Source: CBDCTM01 sp965222005
Lineage (GTDB): Bacteria; Bacteroidota; Bacteroidia; Chitinophagales; Saprospiraceae
Assembly: GCA_965222005.1 (NCBI GenBank)
Contig: OZ244935.1
Span: forward strand, 1,984,001 to 2,048,000
DNA: 64,000 nt
Reading direction: 5' to 3'
Shown: positions 36,008 through 44,720 of the stretch, piece after piece
Layout: each line of letters starts with the position of its first letter
Position numbering within the stretch: the first letter of the stretch is position 1
Notes under the pieces: model-generated
Databases searched by the model: none
Told to the model about the DNA's origin: nothing
What the model saw: only the letters and a program-made list of their open reading frames with translations
Program-made: the position numbers and the translations under genes

Positions 36008-36361
36008 AACACATAATTTACAAATGGGGGGGGGTGAAATTTTTCATGCTATTTCAGTTTTCAGGTTAAAAAATCGCAATCGTTGTGTAGGAAGGGCATT
36101 ATTAGAGGGGCATTTCACAGCTTTAGTTTTGAATTTGTGCTGTTAAGGTAAGAAAGCAAAGCCGGAAAAACAAGCGTTGGATAATTTTTCCGTGGCCCCT
36201 CCCGCAGCGATTGGATCTCCTCTCTTCGCACTTCCTCCCGCTATCGACCCAATCTCACGGCAGGCCTAGAAGGCAGGCAGGCGCGCAAAAAGCGAAAGGG
36301 GCACTGCCTATACAGCCACCCCTTTCTGGTCGTCGAAAAACTACCGAGTAAATTTGTTGGG
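36008..36361. other. 354-bp intergenic region between the beta-helix gene and tonB
   Basis: Contains the upstream ATG and C9 tract (36026-36047) and, towards the tonB end, a G/C-rich palindrome-like stretch (36258-36285, AGGCC and GGCCT-type repeats). No promoter box of the TAnnTTTG type was found on the minus strand. Confidence 0.4.
36026..36034 (-). repeat. Homopolymer C9 tract at the 5' end of the T9SS beta-helix gene
   Basis: Nine G on the plus strand (C9 in the sense strand). From ATG 36047 the frame reads MKNFTPPHL and stops; if the tract had 8 or 11 C it would read MKNFTPPICKLCVVMTLCM and run on into the 956-residue frame with a complete signal peptide. Confidence 0.75.
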
Positions 36362-37117
36362 CTATTTCAGTCTAAACTGCACCGGCAGGTTGAACTGCAC
36401 CCGCACCTTGCGGCCATTTTGCTTGCCCGGAATCCAACGGGGCATCCTTTTTACCAGTCGCATCACCTCCTTCCCGCAGCCTGCTCCAATGTCTTTGACG
36501 ATTTGCGGAGCGCTCACAGAGCCATCTGTTTCGATGATGAAGCGGGCCACTACGGTTCCTTCCAGGCCAATTTCTTTGGCCAGCTGGGGATATTTCACAT
36601 GGCTGTAGATAAATTTCAGCATCTGCTCTTCGGCACACTTTTTCCGTTCTTCCTTCGCCAGGTCCATCTCCTCACAGCCTTGAAAGCGCGGCATTTCTTC
36701 TGCAACCAGAACAATTGGTGGCACATCTACTTTTGGCTCTTCTGGCAGGGGAGGGGCTTTTGGAGGCGTCGAGGCCCTTGTTGGCTCGGGGAAAGTATCC
36801 TCATTCGGTGGCAAGGCAGTCACAACAGTTTCGATTTTTTCCGGCAAAGGTTCTTCTACAAATTCTACTTCTGTCTCTATGATCGTTTCGGTAGGATGAA
36901 TAGCGGGTGGTGGCAGTTGGGGGGGCTTTTCATATACCGTGCGCACTATCTGCACATCCGGCTCTTCGAGGCTGGCAGCGACCGTAGCATCGCTGTAATC
37001 CGGTGGCTGGATGGTCCACTGAAAGGCCAGCGTGATGAGGCTGATTGAAAGGATGAGCCCGATTTGGAAATGGCGGGCGTAGTTGCGCCGCAGCCTGGAG
37101 ATGTCTTGTCGTTTCAT
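36362..37117 (-). CDS. TonB family energy transducer
   Basis: 251 residues. One N-terminal membrane helix (FQIGLILSISLITLAFQW, about residues 17-35), a Pro/Glu-rich periplasmic spacer (residues 50-140), and a C-terminal TonB domain: HVKYPQLAKEIGLEGTVVARFIIETDGSVS, then VMRLVKRMPRWIPGKQNGRKVRVQFNLPVQF. Couples the inner-membrane proton-motive force to outer-membrane receptors. ExbB/ExbD and a receptor are not adjacent here, so it is an orphan TonB. Confidence 0.93.
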   Translation of the reverse strand: MKRQDISRLRRNYARHFQIGLILSISLITLAFQWTIQPPDYSDATVAASLEEPDVQIVRTVYEKPPQLPPPAIHPTETIIETEVEFVEEPLPEKIETVVTALPPNEDTFPEPTRASTPPKAPPLPEEPKVDVPPIVLVAEEMPRFQGCEEMDLAKEERKKCAEEQMLKFIYSHVKYPQLAKEIGLEGTVVARFIIETDGSVSAPQIVKDIGAGCGKEVMRLVKRMPRWIPGKQNGRKVRVQFNLPVQFRLK

Positions 37118-37246
37118 GATTCGTCAAGGTTTTAGTTTATTAATTTGATAAGCGGTAGTTTTAAGACGAATCACTTGCATCTACCTTTTATGATGTACGG
37201 CAGTGCATTTTTGGTGTGAGCAGTAGCAATTTGGCAGGAATTGCAC

Positions 37247-37254
37247 TATTTTTG
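37247..37254 (+). promoter_or_regulatory. -7 promoter box TATTTTTG before the M16 peptidase gene
   Basis: Perfect TAnnTTTG followed by CGGCC. It covers codons 3-5 of the longest reading frame, so translation must start after it; this selects GTG 37298 as the start. Confidence 0.5.
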
Positions 37255-37297
37255 CGGCCGCTTCAGGCAGATTGAAAGAAGCATTAATCAAAAGCTC

Positions 37298-38545
37298 GTG
37301 ATACACTTTTCCCGCTTTATATTGGATAATGGCCTCAAGGTGCTGGTGCATCAGGACAAAAGCACTCCGATGGCAGCGGTAAATTTGCTGTACAATGTGG
37401 GGGCGCGCGATGAATCGCCCGATAAAACCGGCTTTGCCCATTTGTTTGAGCACCTCATGTTTAGCGGCTCTGCCCATGTGCCCGACTTTGATGAGCCGGT
37501 CCAACGGGCTGGTGGCGACAGCAATGCCTTTACCAATAGCGATGTTACCAATTTTTACACCATCCTGCCTGCCGAAAACATCGAAACAGCTTTTTGGCTC
37601 GAATCCGACCGGATGAGCAGTCTCCTGATTACAGCACAATCCTTGAGGATTCAGCAGAAGGTAGTAGTGGAGGAGTTCAAAGAAAGTTGCCTCAACCAGC
37701 CTTATGGCGACGTCTGGCATCACATCGCCGAGCTGGCCTACAAGGTGCATCCCTATCGCTGGCCCACCATCGGGATGGTGCCACAGCATGTGGAGCGGGC
37801 GACACTCGGGGAGGTGGAAGCCTTTTATCAAAAATTTTATCGCCCCAACAATGCCATCCTGGTAGTGGCCAGTCCGCTGGATGTGCAGAAAGTGCGGCAA
37901 TTGGTGGAACATTGGTTTGCCGATATTCCGGCGGGGGCGGTACCGCAGCGGCAGCTGCCCCAGGAGCCACCACAAAGAGAACTTCAACAGCGCATCAATG
38001 AGGCGCATGTGCCGCTGGATGCACTGTACCTGGCCTTTCACATTCCCGCCCGCACGGATCGGCAATATTATGTGGCCGATATTATTTCCGATATACTTGG
38101 CAATGGCCATTCATCCAGGCTGTATCGCCGATTGCTGAAGGAGCAGGAGTTGTTCACACAAATCGATGCCTATGTGACCGGCAGTATTGATCCGGGCTTA
38201 TTGATTGTAGAAGGAAAGCCTGCCGAAGGGATCAGCCTGCAAAGGGCGGAGGCTGCCATCTGGGCAGAACTGGAGCTTTTGAAAGCCTCGCCGGTTGAGG
38301 AGGTGGAATTGCAGAAATACAAAAACAAGCTCGAAAGCACTCTGGTTTTTTCAGAAGCCAATATTCTCAACAAAGCGATCAATCTGGCCTTTTTTGAAGT
38401 GCTTGGCAATGCCGATTTGATCAATGAGGAAGTCAATTACTACCAGCGCATCAAGCCTCAGGAAGTGTACAATCAGGCAAATTGCATTCTCACCTCCGCC
38501 AATTGCTCTGAGTTGTATTACCATGCCCGGCCGGGACTGAGCTAA
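37298..38545 (+). CDS. M16-family zinc peptidase (pitrilysin type)
   Basis: About 415 residues from GTG 37298; the frame is open from TTG 37241, but a promoter box lies in that interval. Inverted zinc motif HLFEH (HxxEH) near residue 60, followed by the distal Glu region VVVEEFKESCLNQPYGD about 75 residues later. The RAGGDSNAFTNSDVTNFY segment is typical. M16B-type half-size peptidase, usually acting as a homodimer or with a second subunit. There is no obvious signal peptide. Its end overlaps the convergent M1 peptidase gene by 4 bp. Confidence 0.88.
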   Translation: MIHFSRFILDNGLKVLVHQDKSTPMAAVNLLYNVGARDESPDKTGFAHLFEHLMFSGSAHVPDFDEPVQRAGGDSNAFTNSDVTNFYTILPAENIETAFWLESDRMSSLLITAQSLRIQQKVVVEEFKESCLNQPYGDVWHHIAELAYKVHPYRWPTIGMVPQHVERATLGEVEAFYQKFYRPNNAILVVASPLDVQKVRQLVEHWFADIPAGAVPQRQLPQEPPQRELQQRINEAHVPLDALYLAFHIPARTDRQYYVADIISDILGNGHSSRLYRRLLKEQELFTQIDAYVTGSIDPGLLIVEGKPAEGISLQRAEAAIWAELELLKASPVEEVELQKYKNKLESTLVFSEANILNKAINLAFFEVLGNADLINEEVNYYQRIKPQEVYNQANCILTSANCSELYYHARPGLS

Positions 38546-41500
38546 AAATTCAGCCGGTTGATGGCTTCCCAGGGATCGAGGGCGTTAAGGTCAAGGCTGT
38601 AAGTGATTCGCCCCCCATATCCATTGCCAATCTGATCGTACACGGATTTCAAATTGTCTGAATTGATTAGCGGAAAATACACGCCCAAGGCTCCATCCAA
38701 CCACTCGAGCATTAAGCCACCACTCCAAACCAGCTGGTCGGAAAAGTTGAGCAAACCGCCATTGAGCGGCATAGCGTCTTTGTAAAATCCAATATCGAAG
38801 TATGGCTTCAGAGGGATGTTAAGCGGCAGCTTAGCGGGCAGGTCGGCCTTCATGTTGAGGCTGAAAATATAGCTGTTGCTATGGCCAATAGTATTCTTAA
38901 ACGGGCTGCCGGGAGCAAACTTCATTCCCCCTTCCCGTAGGTTAATCTGTTGTGACCAAAAGCCATCGGGTTCTGATCGGCCAAAGAAAAAATTGTCATA
39001 CGTATAGTCATTGAAACCCTGATGGCTCAGGCCAAAAGAGCCTCTGGCTATGCTGCGGGAAGCCACGCTCCCCGCATCGCGGCGGCTGTTGTCGAGAAAA
39101 GCACCGGCAAAAATTCTGAACTTGATGTGCCTGTTTCTTTTGTAGGTATAGGCAGTGTTCAATGTGGCTCCTGCTTTGAGGTAATGCTCCTTGCTGCCCG
39201 AAGGGCCATAGCTCTGCTGCTCAAGGGTGAGCCGCAGCGAAAAGGGATTGACCACCCGCTCCATATCGGCGGTATAGGCAAGCTGATAAATCTGAGAACG
39301 GTCTCCTTTTGTACCCAAAAACTCCCCTTCGATGCTGAATTGGGCAATATCTTCTGTCAATAGAATGGCTCGGGCATCCAGGCGCTGCGAAAGCTGGCTG
39401 GGTGGCGATTTTCTAAAATCCATACGGACGGAAGGCACTACCCGCCGGTATTGCTGGTAATAATCGTGCAGGTCATTGTAATTGAAATTGAACTGCTTTG
39501 CAGAAAGGCCGATGCGCACTCTTTCCAGGCCGGGCTTATCGGGGAAGCTATTCCAGCGCAAATGTCCGAGCCCTGCCAAATCCTTACTGCCGAAGCCATA
39601 TAGGGGTGCCAGCGCAAATTCAAATCGCTTGGCAAGCAGGGCCGTATTGTACACCGCCACCCCCGCCATCAACTCGTCGTACGCGTTGTACCCGACCAGC
39701 GGAGACCAATAAAGTGTGCTGCGCTGTGAATGATCCAGACCGCCTAAAAATTTGAGCTGCAGAGGTTCCAGCTTTTTGAGGATCCCTTTTAGCTTGATGG
39801 TATTGTTGTGCCTGCGGTAGTCGAGTGTAAGCTTTTGGGCATCCACAACCAACTTGTCATAGTCCCCGGCAGGGAAATTGAACTGATGAGTATTTTCAAA
39901 GCCATCGACCCAGCGGGTTGCTACGATCTCCCCATTTTTGAGGGCCGATACGGGGAAAGGAGCTGCTACTTCCCCTTTGTTGATCAGGGTCATCAGCATA
40001 CCATCTTGGGTGTTTTTGGCAGAGCTGATGGCATAATCTGTTTTGCTGTTGGCGTTGACAAGCCCATCGAAAAACCAGTCGAGTGGCTGTTTGCAATGGC
40101 TTTCGAAATGCTGCCGAAAATCAACAGGGCGCGGGTGTTTGAATTTCCAATTATCATAAAAGGAGTGGATGATGCGATCAAATTCTTCCTGCCCCAGATA
40201 ATTGGCCAGCCAATGGAATATCTTTGCCGGCTTCTCATAAGCACCGAGGAAGTAGTTGATGCGCGAAAACCCATCCGATTCGGTTTCCGGAGCCTGGTCC
40301 AAATTGCGCCGCGCTTGATACAGATAGGCTGCTTCGAACAAATCCATATCCGTTTTGTTGGTCATGATTTTTGGCAGCACATCAAAGTTTTGAGCACTAT
40401 AATATTTTTTGGTATATCGATGGTCGTAGTAGGAATTGATGCCTTCATCCATCCAGGGATGTATCCGTTCATTGAAGGCCAGGATGCCGTAAAACCAATT
40501 GTGACCTACCTCATGGGTGATCACCACATCCAAAGATTGGGCACTCCCCGATCGGCCAATCACGGTGATCATAGGATATTCCATACCGCCACCAGCGCTG
40601 AGGGCGCTTTGCACAGCCGTGGCGTGTGGCCAGGGATATTCCCCCACATGCTGTGAATAAAACTGTACAGCGCGGTCCAGATATTTGGTGCCTTTCTTCC
40701 ACAGATCGGCCTCTTCATTGGTAAAAAAGGCCCAGGTATCTACCGATTTGCCGGATTTCAATGGTACCTGGCTCTTCTGCACATGGAAACGCTTGTCGGC
40801 AAACCAGGCGAAATCATGCACCTGTTCAGCTGTATATCGGATGGTTTTTGTCTGATTGCTGGATGGAGGAAAATCGGCCTCCTTCGGAAAGCTCCTCTCA
40901 ATTCGCTTGTTGGTTTCTTCAATTTTTTGCTGCAAAAAAGCCCGCTCACTTTTCGTTTGCAATACCCCCGTTGCTGCCACTACATAATTGGCTGGCAGGG
41001 TGATGGATACGTCGAAGGAGCCAAATTCGGAATAAAACTCACCCATGTCAAGATAAGGCATGGGGTGCCAGCCATCCTGATCGTACACGGCTGGCTTGGG
41101 GTACCACTGCGTCATCTGGTAGCTTTGGCCTACATGGCCGAGGCGGCTGAAAGAGTGTGGAATTTTCATGCTAAAAGGCGTGCTGATGTGGATGCGGCCA
41201 CTGGAAGGAAGGGGGCGGGCAAGCTGTAGCAAGGCAATATCCGGGTGTTCGGCATCATACTGCCACTCCACTGCTTTGCCATCGACCATGAAATCCAAAT
41301 CGGAGAGGAAGCCCAAATGACTATCTTTGGCAAAGAAAAACCGGCTGTTGCGATGGCGCAGTTGCTGATCGGCAAAGGCACTGCTTTGGTTTTTGTAAGC
41401 ATTGGGCCAGAGGTGCATATAAATTTGTGCTAGTGCATCCGGCGAATGATTGATGTATTCCATAGTGATGTGGCCATCCAGCAGATGAGCGGTGTCATTT

Positions 41501-41610
41501 AGTACGACATCGATTTTATAATTGACTTCCTGCTGGAAATAGGCTTTCTGAGCAGCTGCACCGAAGGCCAAAAGTAGGAATGCTGAGAGTAGAGAGGAGA
41601 TTCGGTTCAT
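38542..41610 (-). CDS. M1-family aminopeptidase, secreted
   Basis: 1022 residues. Signal peptide (ISSLLSAFLLLAFGAAAQ). N-terminal beta domain, then the catalytic domain: GGMEYPMITVIG (the GxMEN-like exopeptidase motif, here GGMEYP) and VITHEVGHNWFYGILAFNERIHPWMDEGINSYYD, which carries HExxH-x18-E zinc ligands. The C-terminal half (from about 620) is beta rich and ends in short strands with aromatic residues (LDPWEAINRLNF), resembling an outer-membrane-associated barrel. Large periplasmic/outer-membrane aminopeptidases of this layout are usual in Bacteroidota. Product list or substrate not determinable. Confidence 0.87.
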   Translation of the reverse strand: MNRISSLLSAFLLLAFGAAAQKAYFQQEVNYKIDVVLNDTAHLLDGHITMEYINHSPDALAQIYMHLWPNAYKNQSSAFADQQLRHRNSRFFFAKDSHLGFLSDLDFMVDGKAVEWQYDAEHPDIALLQLARPLPSSGRIHISTPFSMKIPHSFSRLGHVGQSYQMTQWYPKPAVYDQDGWHPMPYLDMGEFYSEFGSFDVSITLPANYVVAATGVLQTKSERAFLQQKIEETNKRIERSFPKEADFPPSSNQTKTIRYTAEQVHDFAWFADKRFHVQKSQVPLKSGKSVDTWAFFTNEEADLWKKGTKYLDRAVQFYSQHVGEYPWPHATAVQSALSAGGGMEYPMITVIGRSGSAQSLDVVITHEVGHNWFYGILAFNERIHPWMDEGINSYYDHRYTKKYYSAQNFDVLPKIMTNKTDMDLFEAAYLYQARRNLDQAPETESDGFSRINYFLGAYEKPAKIFHWLANYLGQEEFDRIIHSFYDNWKFKHPRPVDFRQHFESHCKQPLDWFFDGLVNANSKTDYAISSAKNTQDGMLMTLINKGEVAAPFPVSALKNGEIVATRWVDGFENTHQFNFPAGDYDKLVVDAQKLTLDYRRHNNTIKLKGILKKLEPLQLKFLGGLDHSQRSTLYWSPLVGYNAYDELMAGVAVYNTALLAKRFEFALAPLYGFGSKDLAGLGHLRWNSFPDKPGLERVRIGLSAKQFNFNYNDLHDYYQQYRRVVPSVRMDFRKSPPSQLSQRLDARAILLTEDIAQFSIEGEFLGTKGDRSQIYQLAYTADMERVVNPFSLRLTLEQQSYGPSGSKEHYLKAGATLNTAYTYKRNRHIKFRIFAGAFLDNSRRDAGSVASRSIARGSFGLSHQGFNDYTYDNFFFGRSEPDGFWSQQINLREGGMKFAPGSPFKNTIGHSNSYIFSLNMKADLPAKLPLNIPLKPYFDIGFYKDAMPLNGGLLNFSDQLVWSGGLMLEWLDGALGVYFPLINSDNLKSVYDQIGNGYGGRITYSLDLNALDPWEAINRLNF

Positions 41611-41668
41611 ATTTGTCGGACTTACACATTAACTAAAATCCTAAAGTAAATCTAAACTTTCAAATTCC

Positions 41669-42207
41669 ATGCGATTCCTTTCATTTTTTTATGGTATTCT
41701 TTTTACTATGCTTCCGGCGGTAGAGGCTCAGCCCGGCTTTCCGGAGGGCTGGCTCGGTGAATGGGCGGGTGAACTGGAAATTTTTCGCGCGGCCGAAAAG
41801 GTACAGAGCGTTCCGATGTTGCTAACTATTCAGCCTCTCGGTGAAGGGGAGCGCATTAGCTGGTCCACCCTTTACCATCCGGAAAAGAGTAAGCTGGAAA
41901 AGTCCTACCATTTGCTAGCAGTGGATTCCAGTCAAGGCTATTATTTGCTCGATGAGCGAAACTCTATCCGGTTGGAAACCTATCTGTTGGGAAAGCAAAA
42001 GCTGGTGAGTTGGTATGCGGCAGGCGAAAGCCTGCTATTGGCAAGCTATGAATGCGGGGCGAGCAACTCGTCTTTGAAATTCTGGCAGGCGGTAAGAAGC
42101 CGATAAGCGTTATGGGGGGAGAGGAAGTGAATGGAGAAGAAATACCTGAAGTGGAGACCTTTCCGGTTCATGTAATGCAGCGAGCCGTTTTGGCCCGAAA
42201 AAAATAA
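41669..42207 (+). pseudogene. Small secreted protein with a frameshift near the C-terminus
   Basis: The first frame (41669-42106) has a signal peptide (FLSFFYGILFTMLPAVEA) and an unrecognised beta-rich body GWLGEWAGELEIFRAAEK...TLYHPEKSKLEKSYHLL. Around 42050 it leaves register: the next frame reads RGEQLVFEILAGGKKPISVM and continues to TAA 42205-42207, which fits the preceding ...ESLLLASYE well. One base missing from GAAATG (now GAATG) explains both. Product function unknown. It precedes a strong hairpin that terminates the opposite strand. Confidence 0.6.
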
Positions 42208-42233
42208 CCTTGCCGAGAGGATACTCGGCAAGG
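42208..42233 (-). terminator. Rho-independent terminator of the galE-tryptophan dioxygenase operon
   Basis: CCTTGCCGAG (42208-42217) and CTCGGCAAGG (42224-42233) pair perfectly over 10 bp with a 6-base loop. On the minus strand the hairpin is followed by TTATTTTTTTTC. The distance (about 200 bp) to the last gene is long but no gene lies between. Confidence 0.6.
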
Positions 42234-42436
42234 CAACAAGACTATGGACACCCTATGACTGTTCGTTAAGAACTTAACCCATAGATCATGTTGGCCATCG
42301 AAATGGCCTTAAACAAAGATGATAATAAATCCTGAAACAACCAAAAAATAGGCGAAATAGTAGTGTTTTGAATAAAATCTCTGGCATATTTACCTATACG
42401 CGGGATATTATTCTTTGGAAGGAGCGGTGGCAGCGA
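42234..42436. other. Intergenic hairpins between terminator and tryptophan dioxygenase
   Basis: Contains a perfect 14-bp palindrome GTTAAGAACTTAAC (42265-42278) and a 6-bp hairpin GGCCAT/ATGGCC with a CGAA loop (42293-42308). It may belong to the 3' untranslated region of the minus-strand transcript. No gene. Confidence 0.35.
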
Positions 42437-43387
42437 TTAGCTGACTGCCGTGATTATCTTGTGGCCTTTCAGATTGCCCACTCCCCAGTTTTCCAATTCC
42501 TTCTCGCTCCACAAATCCGGAAAGAAGATGCGCTTTTGGTATTTGGGATGCATGTATTTTTTCCAATCGCTGCCGCCGGTTGCTTCGGCTTCATCTGCTC
42601 CGCTATCCAGATACTTTCTTGCAGCATCGTAATGGGCCATTACCCAAAGTACATTGACCGTATGATCGTAATGGCGCATCGCATTTATCAAATCCACATC
42701 ATTTTGATCGTTTTGGGGAAGTGATTTGAATACGGTCCAAAGATTACGGGTATTATACTTTTTCATAAAAACGATGAAATCATCCATGTAGCGCTCTTCG
42801 AAAAGCTGGATTAATGTGGATTTTTCACCGGTTCTATAATCCTTTCCGGCTGCTTGCCAGTATAAGTGATTGAAGGCATGACTAAAGGGTGTATCCCGAT
42901 CAATGGTAGCGCGAAAGCGAATGTCGATTAGATTGATCAGCTCGGTAGATGCAAATTCGATCATCCGATATTGGGCACTCTGAAACCCACTAGCAGGGGT
43001 AAGGGTATCTCTGAATTTCATATACTGGCTCACCTCCATCCCATTGCCCATAATCTCAAATGAAGAAGCCAGCATGTCGAAGTACCGGCTTATTCGGCCC
43101 AAACGTTCAGCAAAAAACTGCGTGCTCAACTGCTCATGAAAGGATACCTGCTCAATTTCCCACAAAATCATTTTAAACAACAGCTCATTGATCTGGTGGT
43201 ACATGATAAATACCATCTCATCCGGCTGATCCGTCCGCTGGATTTGCAAATTGAGTAGTGCATCCGTATGGATATAATCCCAATAGGTAATTGGTTTTGC
43301 TCGCAGCAGGCCTCTAAGGTGGGTAGTTGCATCCTGCCCGATAGATTCGTACTTTTTCTGTAGCTCGTCCAGTATGTTGTTTTCCAT
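42437..43387 (-). CDS. Tryptophan 2,3-dioxygenase family protein
   Basis: 316 residues. Opens the indole ring of tryptophan to N-formylkynurenine using heme. Family blocks: TYWDYIHTDALLNLQIQRTDQPDEMVFIMYHQINELLFKM with the conserved heme-pocket His (HQxxEL-like), SASFEIM-type ASSFEIMGNG, and GFQSAQYRMIEF. C-terminal part has the histidine-rich NHLYW and HYDHTVNVLW regions. Together with hmgA/hppD it indicates that this organism degrades aromatic amino acids. It lies 22 bp after galE on the same strand, though the two have no obvious metabolic link. Confidence 0.9.
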   Translation of the reverse strand: MENNILDELQKKYESIGQDATTHLRGLLRAKPITYWDYIHTDALLNLQIQRTDQPDEMVFIMYHQINELLFKMILWEIEQVSFHEQLSTQFFAERLGRISRYFDMLASSFEIMGNGMEVSQYMKFRDTLTPASGFQSAQYRMIEFASTELINLIDIRFRATIDRDTPFSHAFNHLYWQAAGKDYRTGEKSTLIQLFEERYMDDFIVFMKKYNTRNLWTVFKSLPQNDQNDVDLINAMRHYDHTVNVLWVMAHYDAARKYLDSGADEAEATGGSDWKKYMHPKYQKRIFFPDLWSEKELENWGVGNLKGHKIITAVS

Positions 43388-43409
43388 GTTTCAGTTCATT
43401 CTATTCAGT

Positions 43410-44447
43410 TCATCTGCTATTTTGTCCCACTCCGCTGCGCTTTTGCTCCCATTGCCAGGCAGAGTGCATAATATCTTCAATGTTTCGCTGGGGCGTCCAG
43501 CCAAGCTGTTTGGCAGCCCGCTCAAAATTGGAATAAATGGCTATCACATCGCCTGCCCGGCGTGGCCCAAGACGATAGTTGAGCTGCCGGCCCGTCACTT
43601 TCTCGAATGCTTTAATTACCTCCATCACCGTCACTCCCTGCCCGATGCCTAAATTAAACACCTCTAAGTTACGTTGGTTGTCTTGAGCAACCAAATATTG
43701 GAGGGCCCTGGTATGTGCATTGGCCAAATCCATGACGTGTATGTAATCGCGTATGCAGGTTCCGTCGCGAGTGTCGTAATCATTTCCGTGGACGGTCATT
43801 TGTGGCCGTTTGCCGATGGCCGTTTCAGTGATTACCGGCACCAGATTAAGCGCCGGATTGATGGGCGATTCGCCCATCAGGCCAGACTCATGAGCTCCGG
43901 CGGGATTGAAATAGCGCAAAATCACGGCATTAAATGCAGGCTCGACATGGCACAGATCGACCAGCATCCGCTCTCCGATTTGTTTGGTGTAGGCATAGGG
44001 CGATTCAGCTTCCTGCCAGGGCGTATTCTCCGTAACAGGCAGTTCTTTTGCATTGCCATACACGGAGCAGGACGAGGAGAATATGAAATTGGGAATCCGG
44101 AATTTTCGGGCGCATTGCAAAATATTGAGCAGGCCCGTAAGATTGTTTTGATAGTAGCGAAGCGGTTGCTCTACCGATTCGCCTACGGCTTTCAAAGCGG
44201 CAAAATGAATGATGCCACTCATGTCGGGGTGGGTTTGAAACAATGCTTCGAGCGTATCGAAATCGCAGAGATCGATCTCATTATTTTTAAGAGACACATT
44301 TGCGATCTGCCCAATTTGGTCCATCACAGAGGCATCCGAATTTATCAGGCTGTCCACAGGCACTACTTCAAAGCCGTGTCCGATGAGGTCAACGATTGTA
44401 TGGCTGCCGATATAGCCACAGCCACCTGTCACCAAAACTTTTTTCAT
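43410..44447 (-). CDS. galE: UDP-glucose 4-epimerase
   Basis: 345 residues. Rossmann N-terminus KVLVTGGCGYIGSHTIVDLI binds NAD. The catalytic pair Tyr-x3-Lys is in SPYAYTKQIGE (about residue 150-156), with Ser in SSSCSVYG. HVMDLANAH and the C-terminal VMEVIKAFEKVTG are typical. Interconverts UDP-glucose and UDP-galactose for surface polysaccharide synthesis. A -7 box lies 22 bases before the start codon. Confidence 0.96.
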   Translation of the reverse strand: MKKVLVTGGCGYIGSHTIVDLIGHGFEVVPVDSLINSDASVMDQIGQIANVSLKNNEIDLCDFDTLEALFQTHPDMSGIIHFAALKAVGESVEQPLRYYQNNLTGLLNILQCARKFRIPNFIFSSSCSVYGNAKELPVTENTPWQEAESPYAYTKQIGERMLVDLCHVEPAFNAVILRYFNPAGAHESGLMGESPINPALNLVPVITETAIGKRPQMTVHGNDYDTRDGTCIRDYIHVMDLANAHTRALQYLVAQDNQRNLEVFNLGIGQGVTVMEVIKAFEKVTGRQLNYRLGPRRAGDVIAIYSNFERAAKQLGWTPQRNIEDIMHSAWQWEQKRSGVGQNSR

Positions 44448-44460
44448 ATAACATTTTTAA

Positions 44461-44476
44461 TACCTTTGCAAAGGTA
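44461..44476. promoter_or_regulatory. Palindromic bidirectional -7 box TACCTTTGCAAAGGTA
   Basis: A perfect 16-bp palindrome whose halves each read TACCTTTG, a perfect TAnnTTTG, on both strands. The minus-strand reading gives galE a leader of about 20 bases. The plus-strand reading points through the MITE-like repeat toward cysQ. A short hairpin CCTGT/ACAGG (44492-44507) lies beside it. Confidence 0.5.
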
Positions 44477-44525
44477 CGGATTAACTTATTCGCCTGTACG
44501 TAGACAGGCAGCAATTTGTTCGAAT

Positions 44526-44693
44526 CTTTGAAACTGTTTTGAAATTTGGGTGAAATTTTTTATAGCGTATTTTTTTCTAAGAGGAGACTTTTTTTGAAGT
44601 GAATAGCCTGAGCTATTTGCCGATAAAAAAGTGAAGTGTGAGGAAAAAAGGCGCATAAAAAAATCAGTGACATGTTTCAAAACAGTTTCTTAG
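44526..44693 (-). repeat. MITE-like 168-bp repeat with terminal inverted repeats, copy 2
   Basis: Inverted copy of 9472-9639. Here the terminal inverted repeats are nearly perfect: CTTTGAAACTGTTTTGAAAT on the left, and on the right end (reverse complement) CTAAGAAACTGTTTTGAAAC. The internal hairpin AATAGC/GCTATT is kept although its loop differs by two bases from copy 1. Lies between galE and cysQ, ending 27 bp before the cysQ start, so it forms the cysQ upstream region. Confidence 0.8.
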
Positions 44694-44720
44694 CCTGATT
44701 TCGCAATTTACCCCGCATTG

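Noticed and set aside
36258..36285. G/C-rich repeat-like stretch near tonB as another palindromic element
   Set aside because: Arms do not match the CCTGCCTG family well; too degenerate to claim.
36922..36928. Run of 7 G in the tonB gene
   Set aside because: Codes for the Pro-rich spacer of TonB and is in frame; expected composition.
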